A stretch of DNA of 64,000 nucleotides from CAWGYQ01 sp963817395 (GTDB taxonomy: Bacteria > Acidobacteriota > Vicinamibacteria > Vicinamibacterales > CAVPJW01), in contig CAWFOC010000004.1 in the NCBI GenBank assembly GCA_963817395.1, positions 124,001 through 188,000 on the forward strand, read 5' to 3'. The position numbers and the translations under genes were made by a program. The first letter of the stretch is position 1, and the number at the start of each line of letters is the position of its first letter. Below, in pieces: positions 1 to 8,881 of the stretch. A model generated the notes under the pieces. The model was not told the origin of the DNA and ran no database searches. It saw only the letters and a list, made by a program, of their open reading frames with translations.

Positions 1-365
1 CCTCCGATGAATCCGGCAGGTTCGAGGTCTACGTCCGCCCGTTTCCCTCCGGCGACGGCCTCTGGCCGATCTCGCTGGCCGGCGGCATGCAGCCCGAGTG
101 GCGTCGCGACGGCCGAGAGCTCTTCTACATCTCCGCCGATGGGAAAATGATGGCCGTGCCGGTCACGACCGATGGCTCGACCTTCGGGGCCGGGGTGGCA
201 CGAGCTCTCTTCGATGTGGAAATCCCTGAAGCGGTCGCCCCGTATCGGAGCGACTACACGGTCACTGCCGATGGCCAGCGGTTCCTCGTCAACACGCTGG
301 TCGATCAGCCGACTCTTCCCTCGCTCGAGGTGATCCTCAACTGGACCGCGCAGCTCGGGAGATAG
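1..365 (+). CDS. C-terminal end of a PD40/WD40-like beta-propeller protein (probably Ser/Thr kinase tail), 5' truncated
   Basis: The frame is open from base 3 to the TAG at 363-365, giving the last 120 residues of a protein that begins before the window. The visible part has the repeat signature of TolB/PD40 propellers (FEVYVRPFPSGDG, then QPEWRRDGRELFYISADGK). In Acidobacteriota this tail commonly closes proteins with an N-terminal Ser/Thr kinase or a DNA-binding domain followed by a propeller. The kinase part is not visible, so the assignment to a kinase is inference. No frameshift is seen in this fragment. Confidence 0.75.
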   Translation, partial: SDESGRFEVYVRPFPSGDGLWPISLAGGMQPEWRRDGRELFYISADGKMMAVPVTTDGSTFGAGVARALFDVEIPEAVAPYRSDYTVTADGQRFLVNTLVDQPTLPSLEVILNWTAQLGR

Positions 366-478
366 CCGCCGCTCCCATCGACTCCGCTTAGGAAAATTTT
401 AGGCTTGCCCTAGGAATCATTTAGCGTCGCGCCACGCGCAGTTTCGCCGACGATTCATCTGCAACCTGGAGGTGACGT

Positions 479-1084
479 GTGAAACTGCAGCGTTCGACCC
501 TTGCGTTCCTGCTCCTGTCCGGCGTGCTCGCGAGCGGCCTGCTGGCCCGCACCGCAGCGTCCGGCCTTAAGACTCCGCCGCCGCCCGAAGAGGTGAAGCG
601 CGGCGCATACCTCGTGAGCGTGACGGGCTGCCACGACTGCCATTCGCCAAAAGCGGATGATCAGATGACGCCTGATGCCGCGCGCCTGCTCTCGGGCCGT
701 CCCATGCCGACGTTCCCTCCCGAGCAGACAGCCGGCGAGATTCGCGCGTCTCTGGACTTCACCGCCTTCTCGGGTCCGTGGGGGGTCAGCTACGCGGCGA
801 ACCTCACGCCGGATCCGGAAACGGGCATCGGCGCCCGGTACACCGAGGCGGCGTTCATCAAGACCATCCGCACCGGAAGGAAGCCGGAGGGCGAGAATTT
901 GATGCCGCCCATGCCCTGGACCGTCTATCGGAACCTGACGGACGAGGACTTGAGGGCGGTCTATGCGTATCTGACCACGCTCGAGCCGGTGCGGAACTTC
1001 GTGCGCGCGGCTCCGACCGCCGTTTCGACGAGGTCAGACGGCCGTGGCGGCAAATCGACTCCACAGGCCATCACAGTGAAGTGA
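479..1084 (+). CDS. exported monoheme c-type cytochrome
   Basis: This encodes 201 residues from a GTG start with GGAGG six bases upstream (468-472). Residues 1-28 form a Sec signal peptide (hydrophobic AFLLLSGVLASGLLA). A single heme-c site CHDCH lies at residues 51-55, and Met145 in MPPMPW is a likely distal ligand. It should be a periplasmic or membrane-facing electron carrier of the cytochrome c class I type. Only one CxxCH is present, so it is not a diheme protein despite its length. It stands alone between a propeller protein and an oppositely oriented small gene, so its redox partner is not indicated. Family call is firm, specific role unknown. Confidence 0.8.
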   Translation: MKLQRSTLAFLLLSGVLASGLLARTAASGLKTPPPPEEVKRGAYLVSVTGCHDCHSPKADDQMTPDAARLLSGRPMPTFPPEQTAGEIRASLDFTAFSGPWGVSYAANLTPDPETGIGARYTEAAFIKTIRTGRKPEGENLMPPMPWTVYRNLTDEDLRAVYAYLTTLEPVRNFVRAAPTAVSTRSDGRGGKSTPQAITVK

Positions 1085-1088
1085 ATGG

Positions 1089-1343
1089 CTAGCGCTTGTC
1101 GACCACCACACGACCCTTGTCGTTCTCGTATACGCGATACTTGTTGCCGTCCTTGCAGGAGGCGAGGTAGTCGTTCTTGCCCTGCATCGTGGCCTCGACG
1201 ACCTCTCCACACGGCATGCCGTTCAGCGCGATCACGGCCGTCAGGTCCTTCTTGAGGGCCTCGTCGTCCTGCGCGACAAGCGACGGCGCGGCGAGACACG
1301 CAAGCAAGAGCGCATGGGCGATTGCGATTCTTGGATTTCTCAT
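1089..1343 (-). CDS. small secreted protein of unknown function
   Basis: It encodes 84 residues with a clear signal peptide ending near SLVAQ (residues 20-24). The mature part is about 60 residues with two cysteines (MPCGEVVEA and YLASCKDGN) that could form a disulfide in the periplasm. The KDGNKYRVYENDKGRVVV tail is basic and looks like a short beta hairpin. It lies 13 bases after the start-proximal end of the neighbouring lipoprotein gene on the same strand, so the two could be cotranscribed. No known domain is recognised. Confidence 0.6.
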   Translation of the reverse strand: MRNPRIAIAHALLLACLAAPSLVAQDDEALKKDLTAVIALNGMPCGEVVEATMQGKNDYLASCKDGNKYRVYENDKGRVVVDKR

Positions 1344-1356
1344 CAGTCTCCCTCGT

Positions 1357-2040
1357 TCAGGCCTGAAGGGCCGCGAATTTCTTCGGGTCGACGAGCAGGC
1401 CCCAAATCGTTTCCCGCGACGACCCGATCTGAGATGCCAGCTGCTGGTCGTCGTCCTGAAGCAGTGAGAGCACCTTCATCATCAACAAGTCGTAGGACTG
1501 GCGCAAGTCCGCGATCGTCGGCTCGGGCTTTCCAGAGTGGTGCTCGCGGAACTCGTCCAGCAGATCGTCAACCTTGTTCTTCAGCGAGAGCTTCGTGAAG
1601 ACGCCGAGCGCTTTGGTTTCTTTCAGCCGCGCGATGAGCGCATCCAGATCCAGGGGCTGGCCTGCAGCCGGTTTGCGCGGCGCTGTGGCCACTGCCGCAG
1701 GCTTCGAGACCGGCGCCTTTGCGGCGGTCTTCTCTGTCACTGGAGCGGGCGCCTTCGTCACGGGCGCAGCCGCCGCGCCGGACGCCTTGGGCACCGGTGC
1801 CTTGGCGGTCGGTTTCGTCGTCGTAGGCGGAGTTGGTGCCTCTGTCACGGGTGGCGCCGCCTCGATCTTTGTTTTTGGCGCCGGCGCTTCTCCTGGAGCG
1901 GGACCCTCGGGCGCGGATGCCTGCTCGACTGGCGGCGGCGCGGGCGGCGGTGGAGCGGGCTGCGGTGTCTCAGGCGTGCCGCGGACACATCCGGCGCTCA
2001 GCAGCAGCACCACGACGGCAGAGTAGAAGGTACGTCCCAT
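1357..2040 (-). CDS. lipoprotein with Pro/Ala/Lys-rich linker, unknown function
   Basis: The start at 2040 (MGRTFYSAV) is chosen because it gives a lipoprotein signal peptide with lipobox LLSAGC; an upstream ATG at 2103 would add an unlikely basic leader. After the lipid anchor comes a long low-complexity region of about 110 residues rich in Pro, Ala, Thr and Lys, resembling a cell-wall-spanning linker. The C-terminal 90 residues are helical (LDALIARLKETKALGVF; DDLLDEFREHH), suggesting a small helical bundle. The likely place is the periplasmic face of a membrane. No family is recognised. Confidence 0.6.
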   Translation of the reverse strand: MGRTFYSAVVVLLLSAGCVRGTPETPQPAPPPPAPPPVEQASAPEGPAPGEAPAPKTKIEAAPPVTEAPTPPTTTKPTAKAPVPKASGAAAAPVTKAPAPVTEKTAAKAPVSKPAAVATAPRKPAAGQPLDLDALIARLKETKALGVFTKLSLKNKVDDLLDEFREHHSGKPEPTIADLRQSYDLLMMKVLSLLQDDDQQLASQIGSSRETIWGLLVDPKKFAALQA

Positions 2041-2187
2041 GGATGACCTGCAATTCCTCTCGAAGGGTCTATAGCAAGAAAGACGCCAGCGGATAACGCT
2101 CAATGTGCGGGCATTCGAACCGTCAGTTGGCAGGTTGCTGCGGAACAGTGGAGCTGAGGGTGTCCTGAGGACGGACGGAGCGCCCGG

Positions 2188-3324
2188 TCAGTTGTCGCTC
2201 AGCGGGACGACCTGCACTGCCGCATCGGGGACCGCACCGAGAAACCGGTCGAGCGTCGATCCCCGCCAGAGAAGCTCCCAGCGCGACCGCGCGCTCTGGC
2301 CGAAGACGACGTGCGTCACGCCCTCACGCTGTGCAAACGCGATGAGTCCATCCGATGGGCGTTCCGCCCTGACTCGCACCACCGTCGCGCCCAGGCTTTC
2401 CGCGAGCCTGATGTTCTGCTGCAGGGCGTCGGCATCGCGAGGGTTGATGCGATCGGGTTTCTCGCGGGGAGTTTCCACGTACACGGCGTACCATTTCGAT
2501 CCGAGCCGGCCCGCAATCCGTGCGCCTGTCCGGAGGACGCGTGGCGCCAGCGTATTGGAGCTCATGCACACCATCACGCGTTCGGGTATCAGCGCCGGCT
2601 CGAGCCCTTCGCGCGCGCGGTAGCTGGCGGCCTTTTCGCCCACCTCGTCGGCAACTGCGCGCAATGCCAGCTCACGGAGCGTGGACAGATTCCCTTTGCG
2701 AAAGAAGTTCGAGAGCGCCTGTTCCACTTTCTCCGGGCGGTAGATCTTTCCTTCTCGCAGCCTGTTGCGCAGCTCCTCGACGGTGACGTCGACGTTGATG
2801 ACCTCGTCGGCGCGGTCGAGGAACGTATCCGGGACCGTCTCCCTCACCCGCACGCCCGTCGCTCGCGCGACCGCGTCGTTGAGCGTCTCCAGGTGCTGAA
2901 TGTTCACGGCCGTCATGACGTGAATGCGGGCGTCAAGAATCTCGAGCACGTCTTCGTGACGCTTCGCGTGGCGACTGCCGGGCACGTTCGTATGCGCAAG
3001 CTCATCGACGACGCACACCTGGGGTTTTCGTTGGAGGATGGCGTCGACGTCCATCTCCTCCATCGTCACGCCACGGTATTCGATCCTGCGACGAGGAACG
3101 ATCTCCAGATCCTTGAGCTGCGCCTCGGTGTCGCGGCGCCCGTAGGTTTCGACGTAGCCGACGACGACGTCGAGGCCGCGGGCGCGCAGCGCGTGGGCTT
3201 CCTGGAGCATCTCGTAGGTCTTGCCCACACCTGGCGCGGCGCCGATATAGATGCGCAGGCGGGCCCGATCCTGTTCCTGGATCCGGGCGAGCAACGCGTC
3301 AGCAGTCGGACGTTGGTCGGGCAT
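2188..3324 (-). CDS. kdpD: stand-alone KdpD sensor module (KdpD N-terminal ATP-binding + USP domains, no kinase)
   Basis: The 378-residue product starts at ATG 3324, preceded by GAGGGG. Residues 20-230 are the KdpD sensor domain with Walker A GAAPGVGKT (28-36), the VCVVDELAHTNVPGSRH segment and NIQHLETLNDAV. Residues about 245-365 form the USP domain (SSNTLAPRV, SKWYAVYVETP). The protein stops after the USP domain, so the membrane, GAF and kinase parts of full KdpD are absent; a matching kinase is encoded separately at 11283-12807. Stand-alone KdpD N-terminal proteins are known in cyanobacteria and Deinococcus. In S. aureus the KdpD USP domain binds c-di-AMP; the published SxS...FTAxY motif is only loosely matched here. 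It is the last gene of the kdp operon, 25 bases after kdpB. Confidence 0.92.
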   Translation of the reverse strand: MPDQRPTADALLARIQEQDRARLRIYIGAAPGVGKTYEMLQEAHALRARGLDVVVGYVETYGRRDTEAQLKDLEIVPRRRIEYRGVTMEEMDVDAILQRKPQVCVVDELAHTNVPGSRHAKRHEDVLEILDARIHVMTAVNIQHLETLNDAVARATGVRVRETVPDTFLDRADEVINVDVTVEELRNRLREGKIYRPEKVEQALSNFFRKGNLSTLRELALRAVADEVGEKAASYRAREGLEPALIPERVMVCMSSNTLAPRVLRTGARIAGRLGSKWYAVYVETPREKPDRINPRDADALQQNIRLAESLGATVVRVRAERPSDGLIAFAQREGVTHVVFGQSARSRWELLWRGSTLDRFLGAVPDAAVQVVPLSDN

Positions 3325-3349
3325 GCCACCCCTCGCGCCGCGGCCGGCG

Positions 3350-5394
3350 CTACGCGAGCCCGGTCGCCACCAGGATGATGTCGATCGCCTTGATTCCCAC
3401 AAACGGCAGGACCACGCCGCCGAGGCCATAGATCAGCAGATTGCGCCGCAGAATGGCCGCCGCTCCGAGAGGCTTGTAGGCGATCCCTTTGAGCGCCAGC
3501 GGAATGAGCGCAATGATGATCACGGCGTTGAAGATCACGGCCGACAGGATGGCCGACTCGGGGGTTGCCGAGTCGCATGACGTTCAGCACGCCCAGCTGC
3601 GGGAACGCCAGAATGAACATCGCCGGGATGATCGCGAAGTACTTCGCCACGTCGTTCGCGATCGAGAACGTCGTCAGCGCGCCGCGGGTCATCAGCAGCT
3701 GCTTGCCGATTTCAACAATCTCGATCAGCTTCGTCGGGTTCGAATCGAGATCCACCATGTTGCCGGCTTCCTTCGCGGCCGTGGTGCCCGTGTTCATCGC
3801 GACGCCGACGTCGGCCTGCGCGAGTGCCGGGGCATCGTTCGTGCCGTCGCCGGTCATCGCCACGAGCTTCCCATCCGCCTGCTCGCGCCTGATGAGCGAC
3901 ATCTTGTCCTCTGGCGTCGCTTCAGACAGAAAGTCGTCCACGCCGGCTTCGTTGGCGATCGAGGCCGCGGTCAGCGGGTTGTCGCCCGTGATCATCACCG
4001 TCTTGATGCCCATCGCACGCAGCGACGCGAACCGTTGCCGCATGCCGCCCTTGACGATGTCCTTCAGGTGCACGACACCAAGCGGACGCAGTGCGTTCAG
4101 CGACGACGAGTGGCGTGCCGCCGGAGCGCGCGATGCGCTCGACGATGGTCTGCAGGTCCGGTGAGGCGGCGCCGCCGTTGGCCTTCACGTAGGCGGCCAC
4201 CGCATCGGCCGCGCCTTTTCGGATTTCGCGGCCGTCGACGTTGATACCCGACATGCGCGTTTGTGCCGTGAACGGGATGAACGTCGCCTCCTTGGTGGAC
4301 AACTCGCGGCCCCGGATGCGGTACTTCTCCTTCGCCAGGACCACAATGGACCGCCCCTCGGGCGTTTCATCGGCGAGCGACGCCAGCTGCGCCGCGTCCG
4401 CGAGATCGCCTTCCGTGACGCCCGATATCGGCACGAATTCCGTCGCCTGCCGGTTGCCGAGCGTGATCGTGCCTGTCTTGTCGAGGAGCAGCGTGTGCAC
4501 GTCGCCGGCCGCCTCGACGGCGCGACCCGACATCGCGAGCACGTTGTGCTGCACGAGGCGATCCATCCCGGCGATGCCGATGGCCGAGATGAGCGCGCCG
4601 ATCGTCGTCGGGATCAGACACACGAGAAGGGCGATGAGCACCGGAATCGGAATCTCCGTGCCGGCGTAGTAGGCAAAGGGCTGCAGCGTCACCACGACGA
4701 GCAGGAAGATCAGCGTGAGGACGGCCAGCAGAATGTTGAGCGCGATTTCGTTCGGAGTCTTCTGCCGTTCCGCGCCCTCGACGAGCGCAATCATCCGATC
4801 CAGGAACGAGTGCCCGGGATCGGATGTCACCCGCACCTTGATCCAGTCGGAGATGACGCGCGTGCCGCCGGTGACCGCGGACCGATCGCCGCCCGATTCG
4901 CGAATGACGGGCGCCGATTCGCCCGTGATCGCCGACTCGTCCACCGACGCGACGCCTTCGACGATCTCGCCGTCCGCCGGAATGAACTCGCCGGCCTTCA
5001 CCATGACCACGTCGTTCTTGCGAAGGCTCGCGGCCGGCACCCGCTCCAGCTGGCCGGCGCCGGTGAATCGGCTGGCGACCGTTTCGGTTCGGGTCTTCCG
5101 CAACGTCTCTGCCTGCGCCTTCCCGCGGCCTTCGGCCATGGCCTCGGCGAAATTCGCGAACAGGACCGTGAACCACAGCCAGAAGGCGACCTGACCCGTG
5201 AAGAGCGGCCGTCCGCTGCCGGAGGCGAGCTCCTGGATGAACACCATCGTCGTGAGAAGGCTGCCGACCTCCACGATGAACATCACCGGGTTCTTGAACT
5301 GGATGCGCGGGTCGAGCTTCCACAGCGAATCGATGACCGCCTGCCGGACGATGCCGGGATCCCAGATCGATACGGTGCGTGCGCGTTCTGCCAT
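3350..5394 (-). CDS. kdpB: potassium-transporting P-type ATPase, catalytic subunit KdpB (two frameshifts)
   Basis: This is the catalytic P-type ATPase subunit of the KdpFABC high-affinity K+ pump. Visible motifs are ITGESAPV (actuator loop), DKTGTITLGN (phosphorylated Asp), MTGDGTNDAPALAQADVG and GNMVDLDSNPTKLIE. The length of about 680 residues is normal. Homology changes frame twice. Near 4100 one extra base follows VVAER, and reading resumes at LGVVHLKDIVKGG. At about 3562-3566 a run of five C (four expected) separates VLNVMRLGNP from ESAILSAVIFNA. Both are single-base gains, more likely sequence error than inactivation. The start at 5394 has AGGA upstream. The gene lies between kdpC and the KdpD sensor gene. 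Confidence 0.92.
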
Positions 5395-5412
5395 GGTCGT
5401 GTCCTGAATGAG

Positions 5413-6008
5413 CTAGTTGCCGGGCACCGGCTTCGGTGCGCCGAGCGATTCGTCGAGGGCCAGGTTCAACTCGAGCACGTTGACGCGTGCGCGGCCCAGA
5501 AATCCGAATGTCGGCGGCTCGGTGTGCGCGTTGAATCAGCGCCACGCACACGCTCAATCGGCACGCCGCGGGCCGACGCGACTCGCTGCGGCCTGCAACG
5601 CCGCCGCGTCGGCGGGATGTGCGGGTCCATCCCTGCACCGCTGGTGGTTATCATCTCCGACGGAATCTGACTGGCCTGGACGCCGTCGGTCTTCACGAGG
5701 GCGTCGATGCGCTCCTGCACGGCCTTCAGATGATCCGGGTTGGAGGGTCCGTAGTTGCTGCCGCTCGTGGAGGCGGCGTTGTAGTCTGCGGCTGACGGAC
5801 GGGGGTGGAAGTATTCCGGCCGCTCGAACTTCTGCGCGATCAGCCGAGAGCCGACCACCGTGCCATCGGCGCGGCGGATCAGACTCCCCTCAGCCTGGGC
5901 CGGGAACACGACACGGCCAATCGCCACGAGGAAGACGTTGTAGACGCCACCCAGCAGCACCAGTGTGACCAGCGTGAACAGAATGCCTTGCTTGATTTCT
6001 TTGACCAT
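5413..6008 (-). CDS. kdpC: KdpC subunit of the K+-ATPase (several frameshifts)
   Basis: KdpC is the single-span periplasmic subunit that assembles with KdpA and KdpB. The start at 6008 has an AGGA site overlapping the kdpA stop. The N-terminal membrane helix (GILFTLVTLVLLGGVYNVFL) is followed by conserved RPEYFHPRPSAADYN, SGSNYGPSN and SGAGMDPHI. Past that point four small indels are needed to keep homology: one missing and one extra base around 5595-5625, and two extra bases around 5530-5550. The final frame then gives AHTEPPTFGFLGRARVNVLE and ends LNLALDESLGAPKPVPGN at the TAG of 5413. With these corrections the length is about 197 residues, normal for KdpC. Confidence 0.88.
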
Positions 6009-6017
6009 GGTCGATTC

Positions 6018-7731
6018 CTACTGCAGCGCCAGATGCTCGGCAATCGGCCCGAGCACGGCGACCGGCATGAACATGAGCAGGCCGAGAATGACGATCACGG
6101 CCCAGAGCGTGAACCCGAAGGTGGCGCTATCTGCGCTGAGCGATCCAGCCGTTTCCGGTGCCGCCGGCTTGGCCGCCAGGAACCCCGCGAGCGCCAGCGG
6201 CGCGATGATCGGGATGTAGCGCGAGAGCAGCATCACCAGACCGGTGCTGATGTTCCAGAAAGGCGTGTTGTCACCGAGTCCTTCGAAACCGGAGCCATTG
6301 TTCGCAGCCGACGAGGTGAACTCGTAGAGCATCTCTGAGAAGCCGTGCGGGCCCGGGTTCTTCAACCACGCCAGCGCTGAACCGGGATCCGCCGTTGTCG
6401 CCCAGACATAGCAGGCGATCGGCGGTGCCGACGAGGATGGCCAGCGGATGCCAGAGCAGCGCCAGGCTCGCGAGCTTCATCTCCTTGGCTTCGACTTTCT
6501 TCCCGAGGAATTCCGGCGTGCGACCGATCATCATGCCGGCGACGAAGACCGCGACAATGACGAAAATCAGCATGTTGATGAAGCCGACGCCGACGCCCCC
6601 GAAGATGTTGTTGAGCCACATGCCAATCAGCGGCATCAGGCCGCCGAGCGGCGTCAGCGAGTCGTGCATGCTGTTCACCGAGCCGTTCGACGTGACGGTC
6701 GTGGTGACAGCCCACAGCGCCGACAGCCCTGCGCCGAAGCGAACCTCCTTGCCCTCCATCGACCCGGTCGACTGATCGACGCCCATGGCTGGCAATGGCT
6801 GGATTGCCGCCCGCCTCCTGCGCGACGCCGAAGATCGACCATCGGGATGTAGATCGCGAGCATCGTGGCGAAGATGACGAGCGCCAGCTTCCGTCGGCCC
6901 ACCATGTAGCCCAACATCACCACCATCGACATCGGGATGATGGTGATGGACCAGGTCTCGATGAAGTTGGAGAGCGGCGTGGGATTCTCGTAGGGATGCG
7001 TGGAGTTCGGGCCGAAGTAGCCGCCGCCGTTCGTGCCGAGCTGCTTGATTGATACGACGCCGGCGGTCACACCTCGAGCAATCGTCTGCTCCTGTCCTTC
7101 GACCGTGGTCGCCCTGGCGGCACCCTCGAACGTCATCGGCGTGCCCTGCCACATCAGCAGGACCGAGACCAGCACGGCCAGCGGCAAGAAGAGGCGGATC
7201 GTCGCGCGGGTGAGGTCGACATAGAAGTTGCCAAGCTGCGTCAGGCGATTGCCGGCCAGGCCGCGGATAATCGCGACAGCCGCCGCGACACCGGTTGCGG
7301 CGGTCACGAACTGGAGAAACGAGATCACGAACATTTGCGAGAAGTACGAGAGGCCCGTCTCGCCGCTGTAGTGCTGCAGGTTCGTGTTCGTCGTGAAGCT
7401 CGAGATCGTATTGAACGCGAGCGTCGGCTCCATGTTCGCGATGGCGTCCGGATTGAGGGGCAGCACGCTTCTGCAGCGACACGATGACGAATGTCGCCAG
7501 CCACATGAAGACGTTCGAGATCAGGAGCGAGAGCGAGTAGCGCTTCCAGTCCTGCTGTTCGGTCGTGTCGACGCCCGTCAGGCGCAGCACGAGCCGCTCG
7601 ATCGGGACGAGGATCGGATCCAGGAACGTGCGCCTCCCGGTGAACACCTTGGCCATGTAGCTCCCAAGCAGGGCGCTCGTGGCGATGGTGAACAGGATCG
7701 TGAAACCGACGGCAAAGTATTCCGTGCCCAT
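6018..7731 (-). CDS. kdpA: KdpA, K+-binding channel-like subunit (three frameshifts)
   Basis: KdpA is the polytopic subunit that selects and binds K+. Starting at 7731, the frame gives SALLGSYMAKVFTGRRTFLD. It shifts near 7465 into MEPTLAFNTISSFTTNTN and QLGTNGGGYFGPNSTHPYEN (selectivity-filter type segments). It shifts near 6830 into VRFGAGLSALWAVTTTVTS and GMMIGRTPEFLGKKVEAKEM, and near 6420 into SSAANNGSGFEGLGDNTPFW. It ends PIAEHLALQ. The reconstructed length of about 570 residues is normal. All family blocks are present in order, so the three shifts are best read as sequence error. The gap to kdpF is 8 bases and to kdpC 9 bases. Confidence 0.92.
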
Positions 7732-7739
7732 GAGATGCC

Positions 7740-7820
7740 TCAGAACTTTTCCGGGCGCAGCATCGCGTACACGAGGTACACGAATGCTGCGACGCTCAAG
7801 AACAACGACAGTAGAGTCAT
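7740..7820 (-). CDS. kdpF: KdpF small membrane subunit (26 residues)
   Basis: A 26-codon gene lies directly before kdpA. It encodes one hydrophobic helix beginning MTLLSLFLSVAAFVYLVYAM and ending LRPEKF. Length, position and the Y-A-x-L-x-x-P-E-x-F end match KdpF, the peptide that stabilises KdpFABC in the membrane. It was found by reading the gap between kdpA and the next small gene on the minus strand. The family ending gives good support despite the small size. Confidence 0.85.
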   Translation of the reverse strand: MTLLSLFLSVAAFVYLVYAMLRPEKF

Positions 7821-7828
7821 GATTTCAC

Positions 7829-7912
7829 CTACACCCGATCACAGAGTGTGACGAAGCCGAGCATTGCCGCAAATGTGACCATCCCAAGGACAACCATTCC
7901 AAGCGTCAACAT
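7829..7912 (-). CDS. 27-residue membrane peptide preceding kdpF
   Basis: An ATG at 7912 with AAAGGA upstream opens a 27-codon frame encoding one hydrophobic helix, MLTLGMVVLGMVTFAAMLGF followed by VTLCDRV. It sits 17 bases after the porin stop and 8 bases before kdpF, so it belongs to the kdp transcript. It is not KdpF, which follows it. It may be an additional small subunit or regulator peptide; no named family is recognised. Confidence 0.5.
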   Translation of the reverse strand: MLTLGMVVLGMVTFAAMLGFVTLCDRV

Positions 7913-7929
7913 GGCGCGTCCTTTCGCGT

Positions 7930-8841
7930 CTAGTAGGTGAAGCCGATCCCGATAGAGCCGATGACGCGGGATCCGTCCCCGCCGTTCAACGCCTCCGTGG
8001 TGTCGCCCAATGCCTGGTACTCCACGCCGCCGTGCACATTCCACGTGCCAAAGCTCGTCGTTCCGCCAAGGGGCACCGTGACAATCCCTGCGAGGCTGAA
8101 GTAGCCGAATCCGTGATCCACGAAAACGGGCGCGGCCGCCGTTCCGGTATTCAGCTCGTAATAGTCCGCGAGGCTCATGCCCAGCTTCACCGGGACGGCG
8201 ACCGACGCCCTGGGCCAGCCGTAGCCGGGTGCGACCCCCAGCTCGAGATATGTCCCCGCCTCGGAGCCGCCGTCCGCCTGCCCGACGCCCAGCTCCGTGT
8301 CGAATTCGAAGGCCACCAGGGCATACGGCTTGAGCGCTGCCCCTCCCAGGTAGGCGCTGTCGTCAACGCCAACCTTGAACGCGATCTCCTTCACGGTCGT
8401 AAAGGCGTTGTTCGGGCTCGTATAGGCCGTATATGTGGTGGCCAGGCTTGTTCCACCGCCAAAACCGAGGCTGAGTGTCGTGTAGAAATCCGATTCGTAC
8501 CAAAGCTTGCCGGTCGGACCGTCCTGCCCGGTGTCGCCCGTGTGGAGACTGTTCCACGTCCCGAGGTTCACGCCCACGCTCTTGAGACCGCCGTCTCCCG
8601 AGTACACCGTGACCCCGAGGTCGGCGACGGGCCAGAGGGCGATTCCAGTGGAGTGCTGACGGATGCCTCTGAACATGTAGGTGCTCACAACGTCGAAGCT
8701 GCCGGTCAGGGTCATCTTGCCAGGATTCGGATCGACCTGGGCCTGCGGTGTTTGAGCAACGGCTGGTGCTGCGAGCGCGATGATCAACGAGAAACCCGCG
8801 AGGGCTCGGACCGGCCCGCGGGCCCGTCGGATGCCAGACAT
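7930..8841 (-). CDS. outer-membrane beta-barrel (porin-like) leading the kdp operon
   Basis: The start at 8841 (MSGIRRARG) is preferred because AAAGGA stands ten bases upstream; an in-frame ATG at 8895 lies inside the regulator array. The product has a signal peptide ending at APAVAQ and about 270 mature residues of alternating aromatic/glycine beta strands (TGSFDVVSTYMFRGIRQ, LGFGGGTSLATTYTAYTS). It ends in the classical outer-membrane sorting residues GFTY with a terminal aromatic. The STYMFRG and W-x-S-L segments resemble the TorF/Gcw_chp putative porins. As the first gene before the small kdp peptides, it probably lets K+ pass the outer membrane, an inference from position. Confidence 0.72.
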   Translation of the reverse strand: MSGIRRARGPVRALAGFSLIIALAAPAVAQTPQAQVDPNPGKMTLTGSFDVVSTYMFRGIRQHSTGIALWPVADLGVTVYSGDGGLKSVGVNLGTWNSLHTGDTGQDGPTGKLWYESDFYTTLSLGFGGGTSLATTYTAYTSPNNAFTTVKEIAFKVGVDDSAYLGGAALKPYALVAFEFDTELGVGQADGGSEAGTYLELGVAPGYGWPRASVAVPVKLGMSLADYYELNTGTAAAPVFVDHGFGYFSLAGIVTVPLGGTTSFGTWNVHGGVEYQALGDTTEALNGGDGSRVIGSIGIGFTY

Positions 8842-8881
8842 TGAATCGATTCCTTTCGTTGTCAGCGTCGTATTCCTCATC

